Source of the DNA: Shewanella waksmanii ATCC BAA-643
GTDB lineage: Bacteria > Pseudomonadota > Gammaproteobacteria > Enterobacterales > Shewanellaceae
NCBI RefSeq assembly: GCF_000518805.1
Contig: NZ_JAEH01000001.1
Span: 186,001-250,000 of the forward strand
Direction of reading: 5' to 3'
DNA: 64,000 bases
Position numbers and translations under genes: made by a program. Below, piece after piece: positions 28,670-36,941 of the stretch. Each line of letters opens with the position of its first letter. The stretch's first letter is position 1. Under the pieces are notes generated by a model. The model made no database searches. It was not told the origin of the DNA and saw only the letters and a list, made by a program, of their open reading frames with translations.

Positions 28670-28697
28670 TCTTTTACGTTAAGCTGTTACAATATTA

Positions 28698-28838
28698 TAC
28701 CAATCAGTATAAGAAGTTGACTGGCTACACGTGTTTTTTACCCAGTAACTTTACGGCTAGTCAATCATTGCTGCGATAGACCAATACCTTACTATTCCTG
28801 CGGCTTAGGCAGTGGCTAGATTGTTATACTGATCTGTA
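28698..28838. mobile_element. MITE-like element 3 (141 bp) between torS and torT
   Basis: The left end TACCAATCAGTATAA is identical to the ends of the other two copies; the right end TTATACTGATCTGTA differs at two positions. The interior (126 to 28 bases shorter and different in sequence) is not shared with copies 1 and 2, so it is a related short form or a solo pair of ends. It is flanked by TTA on the left and TTC on the right, so the target duplication is decayed or absent. It begins 28 bases upstream of the torS start and ends 40 bases before torT, and so occupies most of their common promoter region. Confidence 0.7.
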
Positions 28839-28878
28839 TTCATCATTCATTGCTGTCATTGATAGGGATGCCACATTT

Positions 28879-29961
28879 ATGGCTAAGTTGTTATTTATGG
28901 GTAAGTTGTTATTTATGGGTAAGTTGTTTAAACGCTCATTGATTGTATTACTTGCTTTGCTGGTAACACCCACAGCGGCAAACACCTGGCCGGTTGAACA
29001 ACGTCACCCTTTTGATCAGCAGTTACAGCAAGCTCGCGAATTACAATACACGCCGTTGACCTCGGCTAAACAACATTGGCGTATCTGCGTGTTAATGCCC
29101 CACCTTAAAGACACCTATTGGACCGGAATCAATTACGGATTAGTCCAGCAAGCAAAAGCCCTTGAGCTTGATATGCAGCTATTTGAAGCCGGTGGTTATT
29201 ATCAAGTCGACAAGCAATTGAGCCAGCTAGATTACTGCTTAAAGCATCAATTTGATGCAATTTTATTAGGCAGCGTCGTGCCCGATTTACTAGACCGATA
29301 CCAGCCACCAATCAACAAACCAGTGATAGCTTTAGTCAATCGAGTCAACCACCCACAAATCAACACTCGGATCGGCGTTAATTGGTACCAAATGGGTTAT
29401 CACGCGGGTCAGTATCTGCGGCAACATGCAGCAGATAATAGTCAGGTTGCGCTATTTACAGGCCCAGATAAACAAGGTGGCAGCGATCTTGTCGAGCAAG
29501 GCTTAACAGCGGCCTTGGCTGAAAGTACGGTGAAAATCATGTCAGTGCATCATACTGACAATAACCGCAACCTATACCGAGACCAAATTAATCAATTACT
29601 TGCCAGTGCAACGCCAGATTATATATTAGGTAGCGCGGTGGCCATAGAGGCAGCGGTCGCCATTGTCCAGCAACGTCAGTTACAACAAAAAGTGCAGCTA
29701 TTAAGCAGTTATTTATCACCCGCAGTGTTACGCGGGATCTACCGCAAGCGTATTGCGTACAGTAACGATGACAGTGTGGTACTACAGGGTAAGCTCGCCA
29801 TTGATGTGACGGTTCGTGAACTTCAGGGAGAGCCGGCCTTTGGTGATATCGGCCCACGTATTAATCAGCAGCGTATCGACCATATCAGTGAGGACGTGTT
29901 GAGCCAAGGCTTGGCACCGGCAGATTATTACCCACTATACCGCGTCAATAGCGGCGACTAG
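28879..29961 (+). CDS. torT: Periplasmic TMAO-binding protein TorT
   Basis: A 360-residue periplasmic binding protein of the LacI/ribose-binding-like fold used by TorT, which binds TMAO and presents it to TorS. After a signal peptide the mature protein has WRICVLMPHLKDTYWTGINY, the conserved N-terminal strand of the family, and GVNWYQMGYHAGQYLRQHA. The N-terminus contains an 18-bp tandem repeat that codes KLLFMG twice, giving three possible ATG starts (28879, 28897, 28915); the first is used. Its TAG stop overlaps the torR stop in a shared CTAG. Confidence 0.92.
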   Translation: MAKLLFMGKLLFMGKLFKRSLIVLLALLVTPTAANTWPVEQRHPFDQQLQQARELQYTPLTSAKQHWRICVLMPHLKDTYWTGINYGLVQQAKALELDMQLFEAGGYYQVDKQLSQLDYCLKHQFDAILLGSVVPDLLDRYQPPINKPVIALVNRVNHPQINTRIGVNWYQMGYHAGQYLRQHAADNSQVALFTGPDKQGGSDLVEQGLTAALAESTVKIMSVHHTDNNRNLYRDQINQLLASATPDYILGSAVAIEAAVAIVQQRQLQQKVQLLSSYLSPAVLRGIYRKRIAYSNDDSVVLQGKLAIDVTVRELQGEPAFGDIGPRINQQRIDHISEDVLSQGLAPADYYPLYRVNSGD

Positions 29962-30668
29962 TCCTTCACTTTTGCGGCAAATAAGTAGCCTTCGCCATGC
30001 ACAGTCACAAACAGCTCTGCAGCTAACTTGTTACGTAGGCGACGAATGATCACATCAATAGTGCGATCGTTGACATCTTGATCGCGATGGCTGGTTTGCA
30101 ACATCAAACGCTCCCGCGATAACACTTGTTGTGGGTGTAAAGAGAAAGCGGTCAGTAGCTCAAACTCCGCTTTGGTTAGCTTAATAGGCTGACCATTACA
30201 GGTTAACTGACGACTGTTCAATTCCAATACATAGTCATTGAACGCGATAATATTGTCATCTGCATCGGCTGGCTGACTGGCCTCGGCTAATGCCTTTTTC
30301 ACTAACGATATACGCCACAGTAAGTTCTTCACCCTGACTAACAACTCACGCAACTCGAAGGGTTTAGTCACATAGTCATCTGCGCCCATCTCTAAACCCA
30401 CTATTTTATCTATGGTTTCATCGCGGCCGGTTACCAGTATGATCCCCACATCGCTTTTGCTGCGCAGTTGCCGTGCCAAACTCAAACCATCGGTACCCGG
30501 TAAGTTGATATCTAGCATGACTAAATCAATGGCTTGTGCCTCGAAAGCCTGCCACATTTGTTCACCATCTTGTGCTTCGACAACTTGATAACCTTCCTTC
30601 TCAAAGTAACCTTTAAGTCTGGCGCGAATTACCGCTTCATCATCAACCACTAGCACTCGATAGCCCAT
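29958..30668 (-). CDS. torR: Response regulator TorR
   Basis: A 236-residue OmpR/PhoB-type regulator. The receiver contains VDDE, the phospho-accepting aspartate in VMLDINLPGTDG and the switch lysine in YVTKPFE; the C-terminal winged helix shows ELLTAFSLHPQQVLSRERLM and DRTIDVIIRRLRNKL. Phosphorylated by TorS, it would bind the decameric boxes found before torE and torF. It converges with torT, sharing the four bases CTAG for both stop codons, so no spacer lies between them. Confidence 0.95.
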   Translation of the reverse strand: MGYRVLVVDDEAVIRARLKGYFEKEGYQVVEAQDGEQMWQAFEAQAIDLVMLDINLPGTDGLSLARQLRSKSDVGIILVTGRDETIDKIVGLEMGADDYVTKPFELRELLVRVKNLLWRISLVKKALAEASQPADADDNIIAFNDYVLELNSRQLTCNGQPIKLTKAEFELLTAFSLHPQQVLSRERLMLQTSHRDQDVNDRTIDVIIRRLRNKLAAELFVTVHGEGYLFAAKVKD

Positions 30669-30843
30669 AACTTACCCTATGTTTTGCCTAACACTTTATT
30701 GATTAATCCGGCTTACATTTACCACACTGTGGTGACGCTGACAGTCACCTAGCCTAAATCCTAGGCTTTAGCGCTCCATAATATACTGCTTGGGTGATTT
30801 TTTCACTGTACCGATAGCTAAACTTAGGTCATCGTTCAATAAA

Positions 30844-30868
30844 AAAGCCAACACTTACATGCTGGCTT
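30844..30868 (-). terminator. Terminator after torF
   Basis: On the minus strand AAAGCCAGCA and TGTTGGCTTT form a 10-bp stem (one G-T pair), followed by a run of T. It lies 24 bases beyond the torF stop. The rest of the 223-base torR-torF gap holds no gene. Confidence 0.8.
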
Positions 30869-30891
30869 TACACTGACTATTCACAATAAGA

Positions 30892-31632
30892 TTAGAAGCT
30901 TTTACTGACGCCGAATACCACGCGGTCGTCAAAAATCTCTGTTTGACTGCCGTAGACAAGATGGCTCTCATCAACTGAGCTTCCGTGATAGCGAAGGTCG
31001 AAATTAAGGCCAACATACTGGGCTTCAACACCTAAGTTCCAGTGAGTCCAGCCCTCTGCCCCTTCGCCATCTAAGTCTTGATAACCAAACGAGCCTGAGA
31101 CTTTAACCCCATTGTTAAAATCATAGCTAGGGTGGATAGCATAGTTAACCCCTTGCCAACCAGACACCCCAAACCAATCATCTAGTGTCGGCGTGACTTC
31201 CAGCTGCACATGGGCTTGACCAAACTGCTTGCCAACTTTCATCCACAATTCTGTATAGTTTGAATAAGATGCGCCAGCATAAAGGTAGGAGAACACCATG
31301 ACATCATAGGTAAAGCCACTGTTGCCGAACTCGCCAGCTTTACCAATATAAGGCGCAGTAACAATCTCTAGATTGGGGTCGGCAAACTTAATATTTGAAG
31401 CAAATACTCCGGTGTACCAACCGTCATCATTACTCCAACCTAGCGTTCCCTGAACCACGGGCACTTCGCCATCCATGGTTTCTGACTCGCCACGAAAAAC
31501 ATAGTCAGTGGCCATTTTTACATTGCCGCTGATTTGCCCACCAAATAGCTGGCTATCATCGTTGGCACTGGCCGGTATTGCTGTGGCTAACAGAGCACTT
31601 GTAAGCAGTGCCGTTACGGATTTGTTCATCAT
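30892..31632 (-). CDS. torF: TorF-family putative outer membrane porin
   Basis: A 246-residue protein of the TorF/Gcw_chp group. A signal peptide ends at ASA (about residue 23); the mature part is beta-strand rich and ends in FGVSKSF, with a terminal phenylalanine typical of outer-membrane barrels. TorF genes in Shewanella are induced with TMAO and thought to help TMAO entry; that function is inferred. Three tor-like boxes precede it (31708-31748), so it should be co-regulated with torECAD. Two adjacent ATG codons start the frame. Confidence 0.87.
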   Translation of the reverse strand: MMNKSVTALLTSALLATAIPASANDDSQLFGGQISGNVKMATDYVFRGESETMDGEVPVVQGTLGWSNDDGWYTGVFASNIKFADPNLEIVTAPYIGKAGEFGNSGFTYDVMVFSYLYAGASYSNYTELWMKVGKQFGQAHVQLEVTPTLDDWFGVSGWQGVNYAIHPSYDFNNGVKVSGSFGYQDLDGEGAEGWTHWNLGVEAQYVGLNFDLRYHGSSVDESHLVYGSQTEIFDDRVVFGVSKSF

Positions 31633-31675
31633 CTTTACCCCATCGAATAAACGTTTTTTTGTATGGGGGAAAGCT

Positions 31676-31706
31676 TACTCCCAAGTTATTAATGAACTTG
31701 GGAGTA
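31676..31706. other. 12-bp perfect hairpin upstream of torF
   Basis: TACTCCCAAGTT and AACTTGGGAGTA pair perfectly around a 7-base loop. It lies between the tor boxes and the torF start, and after the cation-channel gene read on the same strand. It may stop channel transcription from running into torF, or shape the torF leader. It has no T-run, so a simple terminator is not certain. Confidence 0.6.
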
Positions 31707-31707
31707 G

Positions 31708-31748
31708 ATATGAACCGATAAACTAACTATATGAAAGGATATGAACAG
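31708..31748 (-). promoter_or_regulatory. Three TorR boxes upstream of torF
   Basis: Read on the minus strand: CTGTTCATAT (31748-31739), CCTTTCATAT (31738-31729) and CGGTTCATAT (31717-31708). The first equals the tor box of Escherichia coli. Two abut directly and the third is 11 bases further, all in the same orientation, 75-116 bases before torF. Confidence 0.85.
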
Positions 31749-31754
31749 CCTTAA

Positions 31755-32594
31755 CTAACTGGCCTTTTGCGTCAGCAAGCCTTTTAGCTCGGCGATTTGC
31801 GCTTTCAACTCAGCAACATCAGCTGCACTGGCAGGCTTGTCACTGGCATCTTGCTGCTCAGTTTCATCTTGCTCCTCTTCAGCACGCATCACAGCGGTTT
31901 CTTGGGTCATAACATCAAGCACAGCGCCAACCATCATGTTGAGAAACACAAATGCGGTTAAGAAGATAAAGCTCAGGTAGTAAATCCAGCTCAGTGGATA
32001 AACCGCCATGGTTTCATACATCACCGATGTCCAGGACTCGAAGGTCGATACCCTAAACAAGGTCAGCATCGCCACCGATACATCCCCCCACAAAAAGTCG
32101 TTGATGTGGGCAAATAACATGCTACCGATAGCACCGTAAATGTAGAAAATAACAAACATTAATAACGCGATGTAGCCCATGCGTGGAATGGCTTTTAGTA
32201 GCGCATTAACCAGCATACGGAGTTCAGGGATCATCGATACCAAACGCAGTACGCGGAAAATACGTAATAGACGCGCAAGCAATACGGCTGAGCCACCAGC
32301 AGGAATTAGGCTGCCAATAACAATGATAGTATCGAAAATATTCCAGCCATTTTTAAAGAACTTCTTCGGTCCATCACTGGCTAAGAAGCGAATCACAATT
32401 TCGATGGCAAAAAATACGGTGATGCCAATATCAAGCAGCGATAGCCCTTGCTCCATCCATGAAGGTAGATGATAGGTATGCGCACCAATAGATAGAGCTG
32501 AAACAATAATCACAAAAATAACAAAGCCTTGAAACATTTTACTGCTATCAATCACTTTGAGTTTTTCCTGAATGCCAGAAACATTCGCCAGCAC
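31755..32594 (-). CDS. Voltage-gated cation channel, single six-helix subunit
   Basis: A 279-residue bacterial channel of the BacNaV type. Helices S1-S4 form a voltage sensor with regularly spaced arginines in LLARLLRIFRVLRLV (about 108, 111, 114, 117), then a linker and pore domain. The selectivity filter reads TFESW (about 184-188) where the usual sodium channel has TLESW. The tail is acidic and ends in a heptad coiled coil (VAELKAQIAELKGLL) expected to join four subunits. The GTG at 32594, preceded by AAGGAG, is the likely start; a TTG 18 codons earlier lacks a site. It has no operon partner; TorR boxes start right after its stop. Confidence 0.85.
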   Translation of the reverse strand: MLANVSGIQEKLKVIDSSKMFQGFVIFVIIVSALSIGAHTYHLPSWMEQGLSLLDIGITVFFAIEIVIRFLASDGPKKFFKNGWNIFDTIIVIGSLIPAGGSAVLLARLLRIFRVLRLVSMIPELRMLVNALLKAIPRMGYIALLMFVIFYIYGAIGSMLFAHINDFLWGDVSVAMLTLFRVSTFESWTSVMYETMAVYPLSWIYYLSFIFLTAFVFLNMMVGAVLDVMTQETAVMRAEEEQDETEQQDASDKPASAADVAELKAQIAELKGLLTQKAS

Positions 32595-32703
32595 GATATT
32601 CTCCTTAACCAAGGTAGTAGTGGGTAATAAATAAAGGGGGGATGACAATCACGTTCTGCCGCAAGGGCGTTACGCTAACAAAATAGACTTAAGTATCGCT
32701 TAA

Positions 32704-32731
32704 CCCAAGGCCTGAACACAATTGCCTTGGG
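32704..32731 (-). terminator. Possible terminator hairpin
   Basis: CCCAAGGC and GCCTTGGG form an 8-bp stem with a 12-base loop, 30 bases beyond the winged-helix gene at 32761 and upstream of the channel gene. There is no strong T-run, so it may only stabilise RNA. Confidence 0.45.
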
Positions 32732-32760
32732 AGTATGTGAAGCAAGTTTAATCTTGTTTA

Positions 32761-33066
32761 TTACTGCGCATCGTCAACGGGCGCAAACAACTGCTGCAAA
32801 CTATCTTGATGCGCCAATAGCCATTGAGGATCAATCGGTCCCCAAGCATTGATCTGATAAAAACCGGCGTTATTACGCTCGCCCTGCTGCACAAACTGAC
32901 ACTCGATACCGATATCAGCAAAGGCAGCAATGGCGTCTTGCAAGGTTCTGCGTGGCATCCCCGTAAGCTTGTTTAACGACAACAAGTTGTGTGGCTGCGT
33001 GGCGATAAGATTAGCTAAATACAGTTTACGCAGAAAGGCGGTTTTCTGTTTCGTTGGGTGTTGCAT
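32761..33066 (-). CDS. Small winged-helix DNA-binding protein
   Basis: About 101 residues with a winged helix-turn-helix at the N-terminus (NLLSLNKLTGMPRRTLQDAI, recognition helix MPRRTLQDAIAAF) followed by a wing with NNAGFYQINAWGPI. The layout resembles YfeC-like small winged-helix proteins common in Shewanella and Vibrio. Target and role are unknown. The start is unclear: ATG at 33066 is chosen, GTG at 33078 and TTG at 33093 are alternatives, and none has a good ribosome site. Confidence 0.65.
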   Translation of the reverse strand: MQHPTKQKTAFLRKLYLANLIATQPHNLLSLNKLTGMPRRTLQDAIAAFADIGIECQFVQQGERNNAGFYQINAWGPIDPQWLLAHQDSLQQLFAPVDDAQ

Positions 33067-33265
33067 CAGGGTGTTCACGCGCTGACAGTCCAATTATAGT
33101 ATTGATATAGCGTCTAATTTAGCAGTTATCAGCCACAATGTTAATCACCGTTCGCCGTCCTACCTGAGCGTCGCAAAGATATTGTTAGCCAATATGTCTG
33201 CCTATGGCATCCTTGTTTTTAATGCTGATATAGTGGTTTAAGGCAAGCAGAAAAGGACGCTACAT

Positions 33266-34000
33266 ATGCACAGTGAGTCGATGCCGACCCCACCAAGAGC
33301 CAATGAGACACCGCAACCACAGCAACAATGGCTGAGTTTTGACCAGTTACCTTTAATCGCTGTCGACCAAGATTATATCAAGCAGGTCAATACTGAAAAC
33401 CTGATAGTCGCGCTGCCACTATTAACCCTTGCGGTTGTGGTACCTGTGCTGATTAACGTACCGATACTCGTGTTACTGGCAATAGTCACCCTCATGCTTA
33501 TTGTCTTGGGCTGCATAAGCTACCTGCGTTTTTGCCACGCTAAATCCATTCATTTTGGTGTTTTTGAAGATGAGCTTGTGATGCAAAAAGGCGTAATTTG
33601 GCGCAAAAAAACGGCGCTACCTTATAGTCGTTTGCAACACGTCACCTTAAGCCAAGGCCCGATAGAGCGTCACTTTGCCCAACATACTTTAAAGTGTTTT
33701 AGTGCCGGTAGCGGCCATGCGGAAATTAGTTTACCCGGCATCAACACCACAAGTGCTGAGCCCATGCGCCAGCACTTACTGGCAAAAGCGGCGCTACGAC
33801 AAAAAACCAATTTGCCTCTGGCAGAGAAACAGCATAATGAGCTGACGAGCCAGTCTGACACTCAATCACCAACCCACATGCCACCACCAAAGGCACAGGT
33901 GTCAGCAGGCAATACAATGAATGCCCCAGCAACTGAGCCAAGCGTTCAGGATGACAAGGACAGTAACAAGGATAGTGACGATGACAACAAGCCGCTTTAG
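33266..34000 (+). CDS. bPH2-domain membrane protein (YdbS-like)
   Basis: A 244-residue protein with two adjacent membrane helices (about residues 48-88) and one bacterial PH domain (bPH2, formerly DUF304) with FEDELVMQKGVIWRKKTALPYSRLQHVT split at the VIWRKKT core. The tail of about 60 residues is low-complexity and acidic. Such proteins occur as YdbS-YdbT pairs in Bacillus and many proteobacteria and act in envelope lipid or stress functions that are poorly understood. Its 3' end overlaps the following bPH2 gene by 20 bases. Confidence 0.8.
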   Translation: MHSESMPTPPRANETPQPQQQWLSFDQLPLIAVDQDYIKQVNTENLIVALPLLTLAVVVPVLINVPILVLLAIVTLMLIVLGCISYLRFCHAKSIHFGVFEDELVMQKGVIWRKKTALPYSRLQHVTLSQGPIERHFAQHTLKCFSAGSGHAEISLPGINTTSAEPMRQHLLAKAALRQKTNLPLAEKQHNELTSQSDTQSPTHMPPPKAQVSAGNTMNAPATEPSVQDDKDSNKDSDDDNKPL

Positions 34001-35495
34001 CCAGTGGTCAGCACTGTCACCCTGGTCAATTATCAGTTTTAGCCTAGGCACCATAAAAGCGATGCTCAGTAATGGCTACGCCCTGATCCCTGTAGTCTAT
34101 ACCGGTTGGCAAAAAGGCTTTGACTCACCTTGGATAATAGTCGCCATTGTCGCGGTAATACTGCTAACGTTGAGCTTTGCAATTACCCAATGGCTCAAAT
34201 ATCGCTACCGGCTGCATGACGGCAAGCTAGGCATTAACCAAGGGCTGGTATTCAAACGTACTCACGAAATTCCCCTCAACAGAATTCAAAATGTTCGCCT
34301 GGAGCAGCCACTCTATTTCCGACCTATGGGCTTATACAGTTTAGTGGTTGAGACCGCCGGCTCGAAAAAAGATGAAGCCGTGCTAGCCGCAGTTAACTAT
34401 CGGCAAGCCTTACAGCTCAAACAGCGACTGTTTGAGCAAAAACAGCAGCCTGCTAGCGCAGTTGACGGCAGCGACATTGAAAGCCCAACCAGCCAGCACA
34501 ATCAGCAAACGCCTGTGGTGCAAAAAAGTGTAAAGGATCTAATCTTATTTGGGCTCTATCAAAACAACCTAATCTGGTTTTCGGTGATTTCCGGCTCCAT
34601 ATTGGGACAGCTAGATTGGGAGTCATCACAGTTTAGTCCGCTATTGCTGCAACTTCAGGCTTGGTACGATCAAGTTGCGGCCATCAGTATTTTAGGCCAG
34701 GTAGCTATCACCTTAGTGGGTCTCATCATCATCTACTTGTTGCTATCGCTGATATCCATTACCGCAGCGATTTTAAAATACCACCCCTACCAGCTCAGCC
34801 TAAAGCAGCAAACCGTGCACCGCACCGGCGGCATCATTGCCAAACAAAACGATGCTCTCGGCCTGCCTCGAGTGCAACTGCTACGCTTTCACCAGCCACT
34901 CATCGGCCGACTGCTCAAGCTTTGGACCGTCAGCTTCAAACAAGTTCAAGGCAACGAAATTGAGCAAGTCAATCAGCGACATATGTTGATCCCCAGTATG
35001 AGTCGCGACCAAATCGATACGCTGCTACCGCGGCTTAGCGGACTATGTGCTCAAGCGAAATCATTACCAAAACAGTATCAATCCATTGATATTGGCTGGT
35101 TTTGGCGCCGGATGTGGTTACCGCCTGTGATTGTACTAGTGAATATGTTGGGTATCGGCATTAATCCCGTTACAGAAGTCATGGCTACGGTGGCAGCACT
35201 GTTTGTACTGGGGTTGTACTTGCGTTATCGTCAGTGGGGCTTTTTACTGCAAGGTGATGACTGTTGGATACACAGCGGTATGCTCAGTCAAAACTGGAAT
35301 TTAGTGGCACTGCGTAAAGTACAGCATGTTGAAATAAGCCAAACTAAAGGGCAACGGAAAAAACAACTCGCCACCATTACCTTAGGTTTAGCCAGCGGCG
35401 AGCAAACTATTCCCTACATCCCTTTGGCTGATGCGCGCTATATTGCAGAGCGCGCGCTTTATTTAACCAAGCAAGACCACAATAACTGGATATAG
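33981..35495 (+). CDS. Multi-domain bPH2 membrane protein (YdbT-like)
   Basis: About 504 residues with three bPH2 domains and three pairs of membrane helices. Repeats of the domain core are seen at RLHDGKLGINQGLVFKRTHE, LKQQTVHRTGGIIAKQNDAL and WIHSGMLSQNWNLVALRKV. The start is taken at ATG 33981, with GGAT nearby; 33951 is an alternative. It overlaps the upstream bPH2 gene by 20 bases and precedes a DUF924 gene by 10 bases, so the three may be cotranscribed. The pair is a YdbS/YdbT-type system of unknown detailed role. Confidence 0.78.
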   Translation: MTTSRFSQWSALSPWSIISFSLGTIKAMLSNGYALIPVVYTGWQKGFDSPWIIVAIVAVILLTLSFAITQWLKYRYRLHDGKLGINQGLVFKRTHEIPLNRIQNVRLEQPLYFRPMGLYSLVVETAGSKKDEAVLAAVNYRQALQLKQRLFEQKQQPASAVDGSDIESPTSQHNQQTPVVQKSVKDLILFGLYQNNLIWFSVISGSILGQLDWESSQFSPLLLQLQAWYDQVAAISILGQVAITLVGLIIIYLLLSLISITAAILKYHPYQLSLKQQTVHRTGGIIAKQNDALGLPRVQLLRFHQPLIGRLLKLWTVSFKQVQGNEIEQVNQRHMLIPSMSRDQIDTLLPRLSGLCAQAKSLPKQYQSIDIGWFWRRMWLPPVIVLVNMLGIGINPVTEVMATVAALFVLGLYLRYRQWGFLLQGDDCWIHSGMLSQNWNLVALRKVQHVEISQTKGQRKKQLATITLGLASGEQTIPYIPLADARYIAERALYLTKQDHNNWI

Positions 35496-35505
35496 GAGAT
35501 CGCCT

Positions 35506-36060
35506 GTGACGAATTTGCCATACACCCCAGATGACATTATTCAATTTTGGTTTGATGAAATAGATCCAAAGCTTTGGTGGGTGAAAGACACTGCGTTTGA
35601 TCAACAGTTAAGCCAACGTTTTGGACGACTGCTTGAGCAAGCAAAAAAGGCTGAACTCTATCATTGGCGCACCACACCACAAGGTCGATTGGCAGAGATC
35701 ATTGTGCTCGACCAGTTTAGTCGCAATATCTATCGCGACACGCCAGGTGTATTTGCCGCCGATCCTATGGCGCTAACCTTAGCACAAGAAGCGGTCACTC
35801 AAGGTGCAGATAAAGAGCTGAAGCCAAATCAAGTTCCGTTTCTTTATATGCCTTACATGCACAGTGAGTCGGTCAAAATTCATGAAATTGCCATGGTGCT
35901 ATTTAGCCGTGATGCCGCTAAGGGCAACTTAGAGTTTGAGCGACGCCATAAGGCCATCATCGATCGTTTTGGCCGCTATCCACATCGCAACCACATTCTT
36001 AACCGCCCTTCTACCGAAGATGAGCTAGTGTTTTTATCGCAACCGGGATCAAGCTTCTAA
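35506..36060 (+). CDS. DUF924-family protein
   Basis: A 184-residue DUF924 protein, a tetratricopeptide-like helical fold. Signature blocks are IIQFWFDEIDPKLWWVKD, LAEIIVLDQFSRNIYRDTP, PFLYMPYMHSESVKIHE and the C-terminal GRYPHRNHILNRPSTEDE with conserved His-Arg-Asn. No enzymatic function is established for the family. The start is a GTG with AGGAG seven bases upstream; it follows the bPH2 gene by 10 bases. Confidence 0.88.
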   Translation: MTNLPYTPDDIIQFWFDEIDPKLWWVKDTAFDQQLSQRFGRLLEQAKKAELYHWRTTPQGRLAEIIVLDQFSRNIYRDTPGVFAADPMALTLAQEAVTQGADKELKPNQVPFLYMPYMHSESVKIHEIAMVLFSRDAAKGNLEFERRHKAIIDRFGRYPHRNHILNRPSTEDELVFLSQPGSSF

Positions 36061-36079
36061 CTAAAATTGAGAGCAGTAT

Positions 36080-36838
36080 ATGGATGTCAGTTTTTCCTAT
36101 GGTTGCTTGCTTCTTGTCACCGGCTTTTTAGCCGGAATCATTAACACCCTTGCAGGGGGCGGCTCTAACCTCACCTTACCCTCTTTAATGGTAATGGGCA
36201 TGCCGGCAGAGGTCGCGAATGCGACCAACCGAGTCGCGGTATTGATGCAATCGGTCACCGCGTTATTTGGCTTTAAAAAACATGGCAAACTTGATAGCCA
36301 AGATACCGGGCCTATTTTGCTGCCCACCATTGTGGGCGGCATTATTGGTGCTATAGCCGCAGCGTACGCACCATCTGAGTGGATTAAACCACTATTACTG
36401 GGCACTATGCTGGCAATGGCCACCGTTATATTAGTGCGCCCAGCGCTTATCTCACCTGAACTCGGTACACCCAACAAACGCGTAAAAGATACCCCGAGTT
36501 CCTGGTGGTGGTTATTAATTGCGGGTATTTATGGCGGATTTGTTCAAGCCGGAGTTGGCTTTGTATTGCTCGCGGCTTTAGCTGGCTCTTTACGCTACGA
36601 TCTAGTTAGAGCCAATGCACTCAAAGTGTTGTGTACTTTGGTATTTACCTTAGCCTCGGTGGTGATATTTATTGTTGAAGACCTCATTTTGTGGCTACCG
36701 GGCTTGATACTCGCAGCGGGTACCATGATTGGTGCCCATCTGGCGGTCAAAATGGCCATTAAAGTCAAAGCTGATACCTTAAAGTGGTTTTTATTTATTA
36801 TGACCTTATGCGGCACTGTGGCGGCAATGCTGTCCTAA
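36080..36838 (+). CDS. TauE/SafE (TSUP) family membrane permease
   Basis: A 252-residue protein with about eight membrane helices in two similar halves. The first half has GIINTLAGGGSNLTLPSLM followed by ANATNRVAVL, the second GIYGGFVQAGVGFVLLAALA, both typical of the TSUP/TauE/SafE family. Members export sulfite, sulfonates or related anions, or carry other organic acids; the substrate here is unknown. It starts 20 bases after the DUF924 gene. Confidence 0.85.
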   Translation: MDVSFSYGCLLLVTGFLAGIINTLAGGGSNLTLPSLMVMGMPAEVANATNRVAVLMQSVTALFGFKKHGKLDSQDTGPILLPTIVGGIIGAIAAAYAPSEWIKPLLLGTMLAMATVILVRPALISPELGTPNKRVKDTPSSWWWLLIAGIYGGFVQAGVGFVLLAALAGSLRYDLVRANALKVLCTLVFTLASVVIFIVEDLILWLPGLILAAGTMIGAHLAVKMAIKVKADTLKWFLFIMTLCGTVAAMLS

Positions 36839-36941
36839 ACGCCTGCCCTAATGCGACCTTAAACAATTACCCGCAACGCTATCGGCGCGTACTGGCCACC
36901 AATAGCGCTGTGAGTACTTTAAATAGCTAGCTGCTAAGCCA

